From: Lithodes maja
Taxonomy: Eukaryota; Arthropoda; Malacostraca; Decapoda; Lithodidae
Direction: 5' to 3'
Assembly: GCA_037953745.1 (NCBI GenBank)
Contig: JBAKBP010003230.1
Location: 1-64,000 of the forward strand
Length of the DNA: 64,000 nucleotides
The notes under the pieces were generated by a model. It was not told where the DNA came from. It saw only the letters and a list, made by a program, of their open reading frames with translations, and did not search any database. Below, piece after piece: positions 23,423 through 33,989 of this stretch. Numbering within the stretch: position 1 is the first letter of the stretch; the number at the start of each line of letters is the position of its first letter. The position numbers and the translations under genes were made by a program.

Positions 23423-23637
23423 TACAGTTGGCCAAATAAGTTGTGTCGCCGTTATCATTACACTTTGCTCGCTTTATGTTGTAATAATGTCCGTCATATG
23501 TTGAATAGGGTGTGTAAAGATAGGAACATGTCTGTGTATCTCACTGGAAACGATGAAATAATGCTTAGATAGTGCTGACAACAATTAGTGATCGAAATGT
23601 ACTTGGTGCCGCGACATCACTTATTTGGCAGACTGTA
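23423..23637. mobile_element. mariner-like MITE, family D (copy D1)
   Basis: 215-bp element with inverted ends TACAGTTGGCCAAATAAGT and ACTTATTTGGCAGACTGTA. TA-flanked CAGT termini are typical of Tc1/mariner derivatives. It matches the element at 27063-27277 in inverse orientation. Confidence 0.65.
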
Positions 23638-23689
23638 CATGACCCACCCACAAGTGCTTTATTTAGAGCACCTCCCACCTAAACAGTTT

Positions 23690-24128
23690 CCCCCCCACCC
23701 CCACCCCCACCCCACCTGTAAAGAACCCCCTTTTTGAGAGCCACACTTAAGAGTCAAAGAGTTCGTGCTTGTCCCGGCATTATCACTGTCTTCAAAGACT
23801 CCTGCTGAGAGCTTCAACTGCCTTGGGTGGAGAGTTGCGTGATTTATGTCAGGCACAAAACGCACACACGCACACGCAATAACAGACACACACGCAAGAA
23901 CAGGCACATACATAAACACACTGGCATACACTCACACGCAAATTCACATAATAAATTTAACAAACACACTCATATCTATATATATATTTATATATATGCA
24001 CATAATTGCTCAATCTGAAAGACGGCCTCCCACGCAAGGACAATCACGTAAACGAGTACACACACACACACCCACCCACCCTCCCCCCTCCCACACACAC
24101 TAACACAAAAACCCACACACGCGCACAC

Positions 24129-24180
<52 letters not shown>

Positions 24181-24310
24181 ATCCCCCACACACACTGACA
24201 AAAAAAAAAAAACACACACACACACACCTTCCCCTTCCCCACACACACTGATACCAAAAAACCCACACAGACACCCCCCCCCCCCCCCCACACACACACA
24301 CTGACACAAA

Positions 24311-24374
<64 letters not shown>

Positions 24375-24385
24375 ACACACACACG
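23690..24385. repeat. C-rich and (CA)n composite tract
   Basis: (CCCCAC)n at 23690-23715 and long (CA)n blocks at 24058-24178 and 24290-24382, separated by poly-A, poly-C and CCCCTTCC stretches. The Cys/Val-rich minus-strand ORFs are artefacts of (GT)n. Confidence 0.9.
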
Positions 24386-25038
24386 CCAATTTGTAAGCGC
24401 CTATTGAAAGCCTTTGAAGCAGCATATCCGCCCTCAGAGAAGCAGCCCACTTATATTTTTAGCCACATACTCCTCGCTTAGTGGTAAATAGGAAGAAGAG
24501 AACGTGAGAGAGTGCAGGTTTGGGAGCCTACTTACGAGGGTACGAATATATAACAACAACACCAACAACAACAAAAACACAATGCCAATAATATGAAAAG
24601 CAGAATGATAGTAATAATATCAAAAATAAAAATAATCATAATAATAATTCTTATTATTCTTATTATTATATCAATATTATTAATAATCATCATAATACAA
24701 ATAATGATAATAATAATAATAATAATAATATTAATAATAATAATAATAATAATGATGATAATAACTTTATCAACACGAATATATTGAGGGATAAGCCTTT
24801 ATAACGGTACCTCGTATCTACTTTTCGAAGAGTGTTGAGACGGGAGAAGGGGTCCTAGAGAGAGAGGAAGCTGTTGGAGTGGCTTTGTTATGTGTGGTAC
24901 AGTCTACATACATTATCGAGGTGTTCCCCGACTGGGAGGGAGCATGTGAAACACGCTAGGACGTACTACCACTCCCACTAAATATGTCCGCCTTGGGCTG
25001 GGATGGAACCCAGATTAAGCAGAATCACACGTGATCAT

Positions 25039-25041
<3 letters not shown>
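24386..25041. other. (ATA)n tract in unique sequence
   Basis: Imperfect ATA/ATT repeats at 24590-24770; flanks have no recognisable gene. Confidence 0.6.

Positions 25042-25125
<84 letters not shown>
25042..25125. repeat. (CT)n microsatellite
   Basis: About 42 uninterrupted CT units. Confidence 0.97.
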
Positions 25126-25128
<3 letters not shown>

Positions 25129-25435
25129 GCAATAAGTAAACATATACATGCATTGCTGACTGACTGCTTGAAACTAATCTACTGACAAACTTACTGAAGG
25201 ATCGGTTTATTGATTAGCTGCCGTATTGACTGACAGAATGATATTCCTCAGTAGGTAATGTCATTAATGTATCGATAGTCAATAAATGCATTAAGTCATT
25301 TTGAGTTACAGGAAAATGGGTTCACATACATGCATTCCCATTTAGCGTAAAGAAATCCGCATGTATTTTTAGAGTCCGTGATCTTATGCATAGAAGAAGA
25401 AAACATTGTATGAATTACTTAGTAGTGTAGTTTGG

Positions 25436-25510
25436 TATTTATCTATCCCGTGGGAGTGGCCACGAATGAATCGCCTCCATTTGTCCAAGGCAATTCGTTG
25501 GATTCTCCAG
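25436..25510 (-). mobile_element. Short RTE-like 3' tail remnant
   Basis: Contains GTGGCCACGAATGAATCGCC after an ATCT-like start, the complement of the 3' tail seen in the RTE-like copies. Very short and diverged. Confidence 0.4.
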
Positions 25511-25724
25511 CTAGTTACTTGATGCATATGATTAATTAACAGTTTAATTGCAAATTAGCATTGTATGTCAATAACACTCATTTTAATTTCATGCACAAAA
25601 TCACGAAGTCATTTGGGCAACTGTACACCAAATTTAGATCAACAGACATAGGAAAAGTCGAAGATATAAGAGTGACTTCTTACTGCAACTTTACATATTG
25701 ATGTTTTGAGCGTTCTGAATTAAG

Positions 25725-25875
25725 ACTTTTCTTAAAATTGACAAATAAATGGGATGAAAAAAATATAAACAGACAAACTAATGGGTCGAAAGTTTTAAAA
25801 CCTCAAAACTAATGGGGCGCAACATGAGTCCAAACCCCGGGGGCCCAATAAAAACACCCCCTTTATTAGATACCC
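25725..25875 (-). mobile_element. Partial MITE family A (copy A9)
   Basis: Only the GGGGCGCAACATGAG and CTAATGGGTCGAAAGTTTTA blocks remain. Confidence 0.45.
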
Positions 25876-25971
25876 CCACCCCGTTACCATAAACTCGCAA
25901 TATACAGTAGGTATTCTAGCTTATATATTATCTTAGAGACAGGTACGGTATCATTCATTGATTATAATAGC

Positions 25972-26185
25972 TTAACTCTTTGAAGACACGAGAACGCATT
26001 CCGTTTCTGTTCGCTGGCTGGTGTTAGACGATGTTATTCATATTAGGAAGGGTATTTGGAAGCTAGAGGGTTAATGAGGTAGTCTTTGACATTATCATTC
26101 CCCTAGAGCCTTCCTAGATTGTGTAAAATTGTCTAACGATAGAGAGAATTAACTGTCAAATGCATCATAATCGTCAAAGGGCTAA
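25972..26185. mobile_element. piggyBac-type MITE, family C (copy C7)
   Basis: 214-bp foldback from TTAACTCTTTGAAGACACGA to CGTCAAAGGGCTAA; first subfamily (GACGCATTT arms). Confidence 0.7.
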
Positions 26186-26276
26186 TGGTACGCGTAGCGA
26201 CTGGTGAAAGAACTGACGATCGGATTTTTTTTTTTTTCTTGTACTTTGAAATTGAAATGCACGATATATGTATTTG

Positions 26277-26344
<68 letters not shown>
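26277..26344. repeat. (CA)n microsatellite
   Basis: About 34 CA units. Confidence 0.97.
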
Positions 26345-26347
<3 letters not shown>

Positions 26348-26703
26348 CCCCCAGTATGCTGCCGCTCATTCATCATTATTAGTCCGACATGTGCGTGGAT
26401 GTAATGTCAGTACACACACGGATTACACGCACAAACACGTACACAGCCTGACAGGTAGGCACGCGCTATGTACACTACTACGACTCAGTGTTATTTATGC
26501 GCACACACGATGTAATTTATTGGCAAATTATGTGGAGTTAGCGTAGCCATATATGCTAAAATTACATATAACTAGTAAAATCAGTTCCTTGTAATGGATG
26601 CGATTAGCTCGTAAACACGGATTACATTTTAGCCGCAAGCACAGAAGGATTACAGTTTTTGTACCGGGAAATATTTAATTTGTTTGTACTGTGGAATATG
26701 TAA
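26345..26703. other. Unannotated unique sequence
   Basis: No supported gene or repeat beyond scattered CACA motifs. Confidence 0.4.
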
Positions 26704-26765
26704 TTAACCCTTTGAGGATCATGACGTGTTTTGTACTCTGGCTATTATTAGACGATTTAATGAAT
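26704..26765. mobile_element. Half of a family-C MITE (copy C8)
   Basis: Left arm only: TTAACCCTTTGAGGATCATG followed by ATTATTAGACGATTT. Confidence 0.55.
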
Positions 26766-26804
26766 GTACTAAATTAGTTGAGCACGTAGTTGAACCATAG
26801 ACCT

Positions 26805-27022
26805 TTAACCCCTTCTGTACCGGCGACGTCTTTTTTATATTTTTATTCTAACTATATTTAGACGATTCGTTTGCAGTTTAAGAAGGATCTGTGGTAGTAA
26901 AAATGGTTAGGTGAGAGTTCGAAGCCTGTTAATTGCTGTAGGCCCTTTTTAATACTGAATAAAATCATCTAATAGTAGCCAGAATAAAGTTAAAAGGACG
27001 GCACCGGTACGGAAAGGGTTAA
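26805..27022. mobile_element. piggyBac-type MITE, family C (copy C9)
   Basis: 218-bp foldback from TTAACCCCTTCTGTACCGGC to GGTACGGAAAGGGTTAA. Both TTAA sites are intact; second subfamily. Confidence 0.8.
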
Positions 27023-27062
27023 ATCGAGAGGAGAACGTGATAATCACCTTAACATAACATTG

Positions 27063-27277
27063 TACAGTCGGCCAAATAAATGATGGCGCGGCACCAAGTA
27101 TATTTCGATCAATAATTGGTATCAGCACTATCTAAACTTTAATTCATCATTTCGAGTGAACTATACAAACACCTTCCTCTCTTTACACACTCTATTCAAC
27201 AACTGACAGACATTAATAAAGCACACAGCGAGCAAAGCGTAATAACAGCGGAGACACGACTTATTTGGCCAACCGTT
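27063..27277. mobile_element. mariner-like MITE, family D (copy D2)
   Basis: TACAGTCGGCCAAATAAATG at the left and TTATTTGGCCAACCGTTCA at the right; the interior is the reverse complement of the 23423-23637 copy (shared CACCAAGTA and TTTCGATCA blocks). Confidence 0.65.
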
Positions 27278-27604
27278 CATAACAATACATGACAATACAT
27301 AAATGACCAACTATAATTAGACTGGCAAAGGAAACAAAAACAGCCACGTGCCAAGAGAAGTATTTATCATAAATGTCCATGCTATCTTGTCTTTGCAATA
27401 ACCAATCTATTTGTGCATATTCGTATCATTTTTCCATTCAGGCATTCACGGCATTATGGATATTGTTTACATTAAGCAACCTACCTTTCTGTATACATAT
27501 CAAGAGGAGATTTTATTGAAGTATTTGGGCTCTCTCATAATAAACATTCGGTTCATCCTAAATAGTGGTTAACATGAGTGACTGACTTGTTTATGTATTC
27601 ATGT

Positions 27605-27829
27605 TTGTTATTTTTCCCTCCCTAGACCTCCATCAAGCTTTCAAAAATTACCCACAAGAATCCCACCCTCCTAAATTGCAGGCTTGCTATCGCTCACCAA
27701 GTAAAAGTAAACACCTAAATGGCACGAAAGGTCTTAAAAGCGCCAAAATAATGCGGTGAATGTCTTAAAATCTGAAAACTAATGGGGCTAAACATGAGTG
27801 AGAAGGGGGTTCAGAAAACCGTCCCTTAA
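27605..27829 (-). mobile_element. MITE family A, internally deleted (copy A10)
   Basis: CCCTAGACCTCCATCAAGCT at the left, GGGGCTAAACATGAG and GTCCCTTAA at the right. The CCGGCC palindrome is missing, so this is a deletion form. Confidence 0.6.
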
Positions 27830-27846
27830 TGCGTGTGTTCAAACCA

Positions 27847-28016
27847 GTACAGTCGCGATCAGGGATAATTGAACACCCCCTAATTATAGAAACAAGTAGG
27901 TGAGCAATAATTAGTGAATCTCGGTCATCTTTGCCTTGTATCTCAAGAGGTTTGTCAAAATAAGTCGTTGTGTCTCCAAATACCTACTTACAATATTGTT
28001 TAGAAATTCTTGTCCA
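27847..28016. mobile_element. Possible Tc1/mariner-like MITE remnant
   Basis: Short inverted ends TACAGTCGCGATCAGGG and CATGACTGTA bound about 170 bp. The similarity of ends is short, so this is tentative. Confidence 0.35.
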
Positions 28017-28029
28017 TGACTGTACATCC

Positions 28030-28112
28030 TGGGAGAGAGAAGGGGTGAGGAGGGGGGCTCTTGTTATAGGCAGCTTTACCTTTTGTCTCCTTCATACACA
28101 TAATAAAATATA
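28030..28112 (+). mobile_element. jockey-like 3' tail remnant
   Basis: CTTGTTATAGGCAGCTTTACC and TTTTGTCTCCTTCATACACA match the terminal part of the jockey-like copies at 18.5 kb and 39.4 kb. Nothing upstream of it is preserved. Confidence 0.55.
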
Positions 28113-28421
28113 CCGTATATATTATAGATTAAATGTATTACTCTATTATGCATCAGCTGTGATATATTTGATTACATTATATTTAGAGTGTAATATTATC
28201 CATGTTATATCACAATTTACAAATAAGAGGCAAAATTTATATGGATCAATATACACTATAAATCATACTAAGTCAATTTTTCATTTGGGTGGCAGCTCCG
28301 TGCTAGTCACAGGTTTCTAGAAAATGAATGATTAAATAACATTATGTGGGCGTATCTGGAAACCTTGACTACATTGATTGATGCTATGCTTTACAAATTT
28401 ATTATCTATATTCCATTTTGA

Positions 28422-28423
<2 letters not shown>

Positions 28424-28500
<77 letters not shown>
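28424..28500. repeat. (AT)n microsatellite
   Basis: About 33 AT units. Confidence 0.97.
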
Positions 28501-28501
<1 letters not shown>

Positions 28502-28641
28502 CTTTGTGCATAAAACAAAATATACTAATATATAATTATATCATACATATTATTTTTCAACATTTGTGTGTTTAATTAAAAGAAGACTTGTTAGGCTACC
28601 AACCCTTCAGGATTATTAAGCCAGCATAAGTCAAGTCGAGT

Positions 28642-28775
28642 CACACACACACACACACACACCTAACACACACACACACACATACATACACACCTCACTC
28701 ACACACACACACACACACACACACCTCACACAGACACACACACACACACACACAAGTACACACACACCTTACACA

Positions 28776-28809
<34 letters not shown>

Positions 28810-28886
28810 CATACACATACACACCTCACACACACACACATACAAACACACACACACATACACCTCGCACACACACACACACCTAA

Positions 28887-28963
<77 letters not shown>
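28642..28963. repeat. (CA)n composite with CACCTCACA/CACCTAACA variants
   Basis: Roughly 320 bp of CA repeat punctuated by CACCTCAC and CACCTAAC. Minus-strand Cys/Val ORFs are artefacts. Confidence 0.93.
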
Positions 28964-28966
<3 letters not shown>

Positions 28967-29260
28967 CCCGTAGCCTAGTAGGTAGAGCTCTCGTCTCACA
29001 CACGAGGGGTCGGGGGTTCAATCCCCCGGCCGGGCGGAGACAAATTGGGCTTGTCTCCTTTCATGTGTTAGCCTCAGTTCACCTAGCTGTAAATAGGTAC
29101 CTGGAATAAGTGGACGACGTTGTGACGTCCCATCTGGGGTTGGCAAAAATGGTACAAGGCGAGATGGGTATCATATGGTTCACCTAAGCTGATGGCTACC
29201 TAAGCCTTCGGGCGAGACGGTACCGTCTATAGTGAGAATGGTACCATACAGATCCACCCT
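28964..29260 (+). mobile_element. tRNA-derived SINE with a Val(CAC)-like head
   Basis: Positions 28966-29036 fold approximately as a tRNA. The A-box region is TAGCCTAGTAGGTAGAGC. The anticodon arm CTCGT/ACGAG encloses the 7-nt loop CTCACAC (anticodon CAC). The T arm has B box GGGTTCAATCCC. Five acceptor pairs (GCCCG/CGGGC) remain. The head is followed by a non-tRNA body containing CACCTAGCTGTAAATAGGTA, which argues for a SINE and not a working tRNA gene. The 3' limit is uncertain. Confidence 0.7.
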
Positions 29261-29768
29261 AAGCCTTCGTTTCCGTTGTCGCCAATTGGCTAAATACAGA
29301 CTACACACACATCCACAACCATTCCAACAGTACATAAAACACTTAACATGCATTTCACGCAATACATTCCCAGTTAAGGAGGCGCGATAATAATGAGCTT
29401 AGCTCGCATTGCGTGGATTCCCCTTGACGAACAAGTAACTGAGTAACCTCACACAGACACACACACACAAAATAAGTAAAAATAATGAAAGGCAGTGGCT
29501 CTCCAAACTCGTATATTCCCGAGTTGAACCAAGTGTCCTTCAAGTCTGGAGGTCCCAAGGGTTCGTGCCCAAGTGAGGATTCGAACCCCTTGCCAACCCA
29601 TTGCTGTTGTTAATTGGAAATATCATTATAGCGGATGACGATATGTGCCCTTCAGCGGTACAGGCTCACCTACATATGTAGGGGCTGGCTTGGTGTACAT
29701 GAGGTTAATTACGCACACACACACGCATGGATGTACATACGTGCGTGCCTGTTATTCGTGCGTTGTGC

Positions 29769-29774
<6 letters not shown>
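29261..29774. other. Unannotated sequence
   Basis: Includes a lone reverse-strand B-box-like GGATTCGAACCCC near 29578 without a matching A box. No supported gene. Confidence 0.4.
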
Positions 29775-29843
<69 letters not shown>

Positions 29844-29845
29844 TA

Positions 29846-29921
<76 letters not shown>
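29775..29921. repeat. (AT)n microsatellite, insertion site of the next element
   Basis: About 147 bp of AT repeat interrupted by CAGT and CATA; the repeat resumes at 33045-33079 after the transposon. Confidence 0.95.
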
Positions 29922-29925
<4 letters not shown>

Positions 29926-32900
29926 GGTGGTCCTTAACTATACATGATTTTTTTGTTTTTAAATGTTAAGCTCTCACCCTGCCAAAGTGTTCCATTGGTC
30001 CCAAATACACCCCAGCCAAAAAAGAAATGAAATCCATTAACATTTAGGGGTTTCCCAGGGGGTCAAAGATTCCCCCCTTGTGCATATACCGGGCAATATA
30101 CAGAAATGTACAATAAATGTCGGGAATCACTACAGCTAGCATTCCAGGTCCCCCCACGACAAGTTTGTGGGTATTAGCTGCTCTAAGGCAGGGGTATCAT
30201 GGTCGCTAGCCACTCATTGTTGCCTGGTCGCTGTCAGGGTAGATTTCTTGGAGTCTGGAAACATCTTTCGGTGTTCTCCGACAACTTGAAGAAGGAACTG
30301 GAGTTGCTCTTCCCCTTTCGTTAGCAATCCGCTAAAGTCCTGGACGAGAGCCACTCCACGTTCGGCATGGTCATTGACGACCTTCAGTGCTCCGACGATG
30401 GCCTTTGCTGTCTTGAAGTCCTCAAGATCTTCCCAAGATGCTGGGTTTGCCTCCAAGAAACTTGTCGAAAGACCCAGGCGAGTGAAGAGGAGCAAGGAGT
30501 TCATGGAGGCGAAGTCGTCCAGAGTCTTATTTCGGATTTCTTGCAGATCGACGACTGCTCTCTTGGGTGGATTTTCAAGCCCTTCTTCTTCGCTCATCTT
30601 CTGTACAATCCTTCTCTTCACATCAAGCGGAACGGTGGCATCAAAAACAGAGAGTCCGATCAGTTCCTCTGAGAGGTACCAAAGATGAGATGCCAGTTTC
30701 TTGCTGGCGGCCTTAGACACTTGGCTGTCACACTCTTCAAATGCAGTAAGTTGTTGCAATAGTGCCAAGTCAGAAGCAGGAGCTGAAACTCCATCTGTTG
30801 CAGTTGTCCATGCCTTCAGATAGAATTTGACGATGAACACAAGGACTCTTTCCAAGCCATGTGATTCTTTTTTTGACAATTTGAATTGGCCAGAGAACAT
30901 CCACACTTTCAAAGAGTAGATTACTTTTGACATCCATCTTGCATGATGCATTGGTCCTGGAGACTTGAAAGATATTCCTCCTTCTGGAATACCACCCAAA
31001 AAAATGACACACAGCTCTAGAAATTCGCGGTAATCATCTCTGGGTTGCTTTTCTTGGAGCTGCTTCTTGGCAAACTTCAAGATATCGTCTCTGTCGGGTT
31101 CGAACAAAGCAAAGTTCGCCATTTTCTCTGCTGTTTGGTAAGATGACTGGTCCATTAACGACCACTTCTGACCAAATCTTTTGAAGAGGAGAACTACTGG
31201 ACCGGAAGTTGACACCATGCAGGTGCTGAAGACAGCCCCCACAAGCAATTCCAAGACGTGGTGACGGCAAGCTAGGAATAGAAGCTCTCTTCCCAACTTC
31301 TGCTGGATGAGGGTGCACGCTCCAGAGATGTGGCCAGTGTTCGAAGATGTTGTGTCGAAGGACATAGCTGCAACACGATCAGTTATATCCCATTCCTGCA
31401 GTGCGTTTACCACAGCATCGGCCTGAGCTGCCCCAGTGCCACTTCCCAACTTTGGAACTGCAAGAAGCTGGTCGACTCCAAGCCCAGAAACCAACACTGG
31501 CAATCGGTCCACTTGCTCTTTGCCAGTTAAAGCTGGGATTAATTTTCCATCCCAGTGGACAGTCAGGCTGACAGTGGGATCAAATTTATCCTGAACGGAG
31601 CGGGCAAAGTTCATCCTGTGGGATTCTCGGTGGCGGTGAATGGAAGAACGATTTATGTTGAGCTCTTCCACGTTGTGCCCCAAGCTCTTTGCTGCTTCGG
31701 CGAGTACGAAGGCAGCTTTTCTGTCGGACAACTTCGTTCTGTCCAAAGCAGCTGCCAGCGATGGCGTCACAATGTTCATCTTCGCTCGCTTTGGAGGAGG
31801 GGGGGTGGCAAACACTGCTTCAGTTTCATCAGGTTGATCATCACTGCTGGATTCGCTGGAAGACGATGAACTTGCAAGCACTGCCACACTTGAAGAAGGT
31901 CCGGGTTCTTCGTTTGCCTGATCTCGTCTTCGTTTCTGGCTTTGCACTCTCTGTCTTGCTCTTTCTTCCTTAGCTGCTAGAACCAAATCTAGCCCTGCCA
32001 TTGTTCCTCTTCTTCCCTTTTCCCGTTGGGCAATCAGAAACTGTCGATCTTCTTCAACGGTGATTCTTGTCATTGCTTCAGCATGAGCAATGTCAAAGAG
32101 GTCGTCGAACTTCTCGCGAAATTTGTCTTCATTCGTTCTTTGTGTATCTGTCTTGCGGTCTTTGTGCTTTTTTAAACACTTATATTCCGCAAATAGGGAT
32201 TCCATCTTCTTGATGGCGTGCTGTTGCGGTTTTGTCGGTATTCTTGCTCTTTCCCAGAATTGGACAACCTCGCGAATTACCGCTGTCGACGCTTCTCTAA
32301 CTGTTTTCTTTTCCTTCACATGAATGTACAGGAACCTCCCAACCGCTTGCTTATTTGAAGGCAGCTTGTTTCCAGCCAGTTTGTCTGAAGGTCCAAGCAA
32401 GTAAACATCTTTTTCCCTTCTTTCCATTTTGAATGAAACTGAAATGAAACAAATGTTAAATGTTAATTTAGGCCATGCTAATACACAATTTATGCCATGC
32501 TAATACACACAACTGAAATGAAACAAATGTTAAATGTTAAGGGGACGTTTCCCAACTTTTTCTTTATTATTGATGTTACAGTTTTAAAATGGTCTTTAGT
32601 CTTGAAGATATGGTCTTTGGCTATCCAAAACTGGCTTTGTTTTGTCTGTAGCTCAATTTTTCCCTGAGAAAAATGGGCAAGTAGACATGTAATTAGAGCA
32701 AATTACGTTAGCAGGGAGAGTAGCTGGTAGCTGCTGACACAAACACAACCTCGCTCACTCGCTACTACAGTGTAACTGGTGCTCGACTGCTCGTATGTTC
32801 ATACTCTCGTAAAGTGAACCAGTTGCCACAAGTCGCTAGATACCTTTTGTCTTCCCATTGTAAGCTGCACACAGATAAATTCCGGAAATGTTCGCAAGGG

Positions 32901-33041
32901 GGGAATCTTTGACCCCCCTGGGAAACCCCTAAATGTTAATGGATTTCATTTCTTTTTTGGCTGGGGTGTTTTTGGGACCAATGGAACACTTTGGCAGGGT
33001 GAGAGCTTAACATTAAAAAAAAAAAAAAATTAGGACCACCC

Positions 33042-33044
<3 letters not shown>
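29922..33044 (-). mobile_element. DNA transposon with ~155-bp terminal inverted repeats, encoding a 737-aa protein
   Basis: The ends are TTAGGGTGGTCCT and its complement AGGACCACCCTAA. The inverted arms continue through AGCTCTCACCCTGCCAAAGT, GGTTTCCCAGGGGGTC and GATTCCCCCCTTG to about 30082, mirrored from about 32895 to 33044. One large minus-strand ORF lies between. The insertion sits inside an (AT)n microsatellite, so the target duplication cannot be read. The long near-identical arms and intact ORF suggest a recent insertion. Superfamily is uncertain; hAT-like by protein motif only. Confidence 0.82.
30214..32427 (-). CDS. Probable transposase, RNase-H-fold, hAT-like
   Basis: 737 residues, uninterrupted, and the only ORF in the element. 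The N-terminus (1-165) is helical and basic and probably DNA-binding. Next comes an acidic Ser/Glu/Pro linker (175-205) with the basic PPKRAKM (211-217), a possible nuclear signal. The core has HWDGK (Asp293), SFDTTSSNTG (Asp358) and CRHH (Cys387/His390), an arrangement resembling the first two acids and the CxxH motif of hAT transposases. HHARWMSKVIY (494-504) and NDHAERG (685-691) look conserved, but I cannot assign the third acid. No BED finger is visible. The ATG is followed by MERREKD; about 620 bp of 5' leader reaches the TIR. Role as transposase is inferred from position and motifs. Confidence 0.72.
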   Translation of the reverse strand: MERREKDVYLLGPSDKLAGNKLPSNKQAVGRFLYIHVKEKKTVREASTAVIREVVQFWERARIPTKPQQHAIKKMESLFAEYKCLKKHKDRKTDTQRTNEDKFREKFDDLFDIAHAEAMTRITVEEDRQFLIAQREKGRRGTMAGLDLVLAAKEERARQRVQSQKRRRDQANEEPGPSSSVAVLASSSSSSESSSDDQPDETEAVFATPPPPKRAKMNIVTPSLAAALDRTKLSDRKAAFVLAEAAKSLGHNVEELNINRSSIHRHRESHRMNFARSVQDKFDPTVSLTVHWDGKLIPALTGKEQVDRLPVLVSGLGVDQLLAVPKLGSGTGAAQADAVVNALQEWDITDRVAAMSFDTTSSNTGHISGACTLIQQKLGRELLFLACRHHVLELLVGAVFSTCMVSTSGPVVLLFKRFGQKWSLMDQSSYQTAEKMANFALFEPDRDDILKFAKKQLQEKQPRDDYREFLELCVIFLGGIPEGGISFKSPGPMHHARWMSKVIYSLKVWMFSGQFKLSKKESHGLERVLVFIVKFYLKAWTTATDGVSAPASDLALLQQLTAFEECDSQVSKAASKKLASHLWYLSEELIGLSVFDATVPLDVKRRIVQKMSEEEGLENPPKRAVVDLQEIRNKTLDDFASMNSLLLFTRLGLSTSFLEANPASWEDLEDFKTAKAIVGALKVVNDHAERGVALVQDFSGLLTKGEEQLQFLLQVVGEHRKMFPDSKKSTLTATRQQ

Positions 33045-33079
<35 letters not shown>
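33045..33079. repeat. (AT)n microsatellite remainder
   Basis: Continuation of the target microsatellite on the other side of the transposon. Confidence 0.9.
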
Positions 33080-33082
<3 letters not shown>

Positions 33083-33989
33083 ACATTTGATATCAAACTT
33101 AAAACTAAGCTATAAATGTAACCTAATATCACAATACAAATAGTAAAATGAAAGAATACATTAAAAGATAACGCAAACATTCAGTGAGAGGAATACAAAA
33201 GGATTGAATAGATAAATGGGAAAATATACTCATATCTGTGAAAATTGAAAATGAGCACATGAGAAGAGGCTTAAGTGGGACGCAAAGTATTGCATTTTAC
33301 AAATCAATTACTTTAAGATAAAAAAAACACCTTTACATATTAAAGACACACTAGAGGAGTCGTGTATACCCAAACTGGCTTTATGCAGCTGGATGAGCAG
33401 GGACTCGGACAGGACGCTTCTGACTGTTCTTGGAGCAGTGGTGAGAAATTAACTGTTATGCGACGCTATAATTTAGCACACTTTATATTAGTTCGTTATT
33501 TCCATCATAGGAAAGCTCAGAACTATAAACACTCAACGGGAACGCAGCTGACTTTAATACATAAACCTTATAGCAATCATTCACCACCAATGTCACAGAA
33601 TACACAGTTTCGGTACACAAGTTTTATTTCTTTACTAGCTTGGGTACAAGGTAAGACAATAGGATTGAGTCTCATCTATATCAAATGAGCTCAATGTAAT
33701 TAACAATAATAATACAGTAAGTATAAATGTTCCTGCTTAATATACTGGCAGGAAAAAATTATATGCAATTGCAAAATAGTATCAATAACGAATACAAGAT
33801 AACTATGTAAAGATAGTATAAATAAACACAGAGAGGTTAATCTCAAATAACACAATAACCGATATCCTGAAGGTAAATAGCAAACGCGAGGTAGCGAGTG
33901 AAGCGAGGTAAGTAGACAATACTGCGTAGGCACACACACAGTGAAAAAGTTATTGCAAATTAGGATATCAGTTGGAAAGTGAATAACTT
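33080..33989. other. AT-rich unannotated sequence
   Basis: No supported ORF. Short ORFs at 33362-33688 and 33700-33939 have no recognisable motif. Confidence 0.4.

Noticed and set aside
24100..24450. Cys/Val-rich minus-strand ORFs
   Set aside because: They are translations of (GT)n; the same artefact occurs at 26182-26376 and 28695-29021.
28966..29036. Functional tRNA-Val gene
   Set aside because: The acceptor stem has only about five pairs and the sequence runs straight into a SINE body; no Pol III terminator follows the T arm.
29575..29595. Minus-strand B box suggesting another tRNA or SINE
   Set aside because: No A box at a suitable distance and no foldable cloverleaf.
31330..32323. Plus-strand ORFs opposite the 737-codon gene
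   Set aside because: Antisense shadows; no motif or codon signal.
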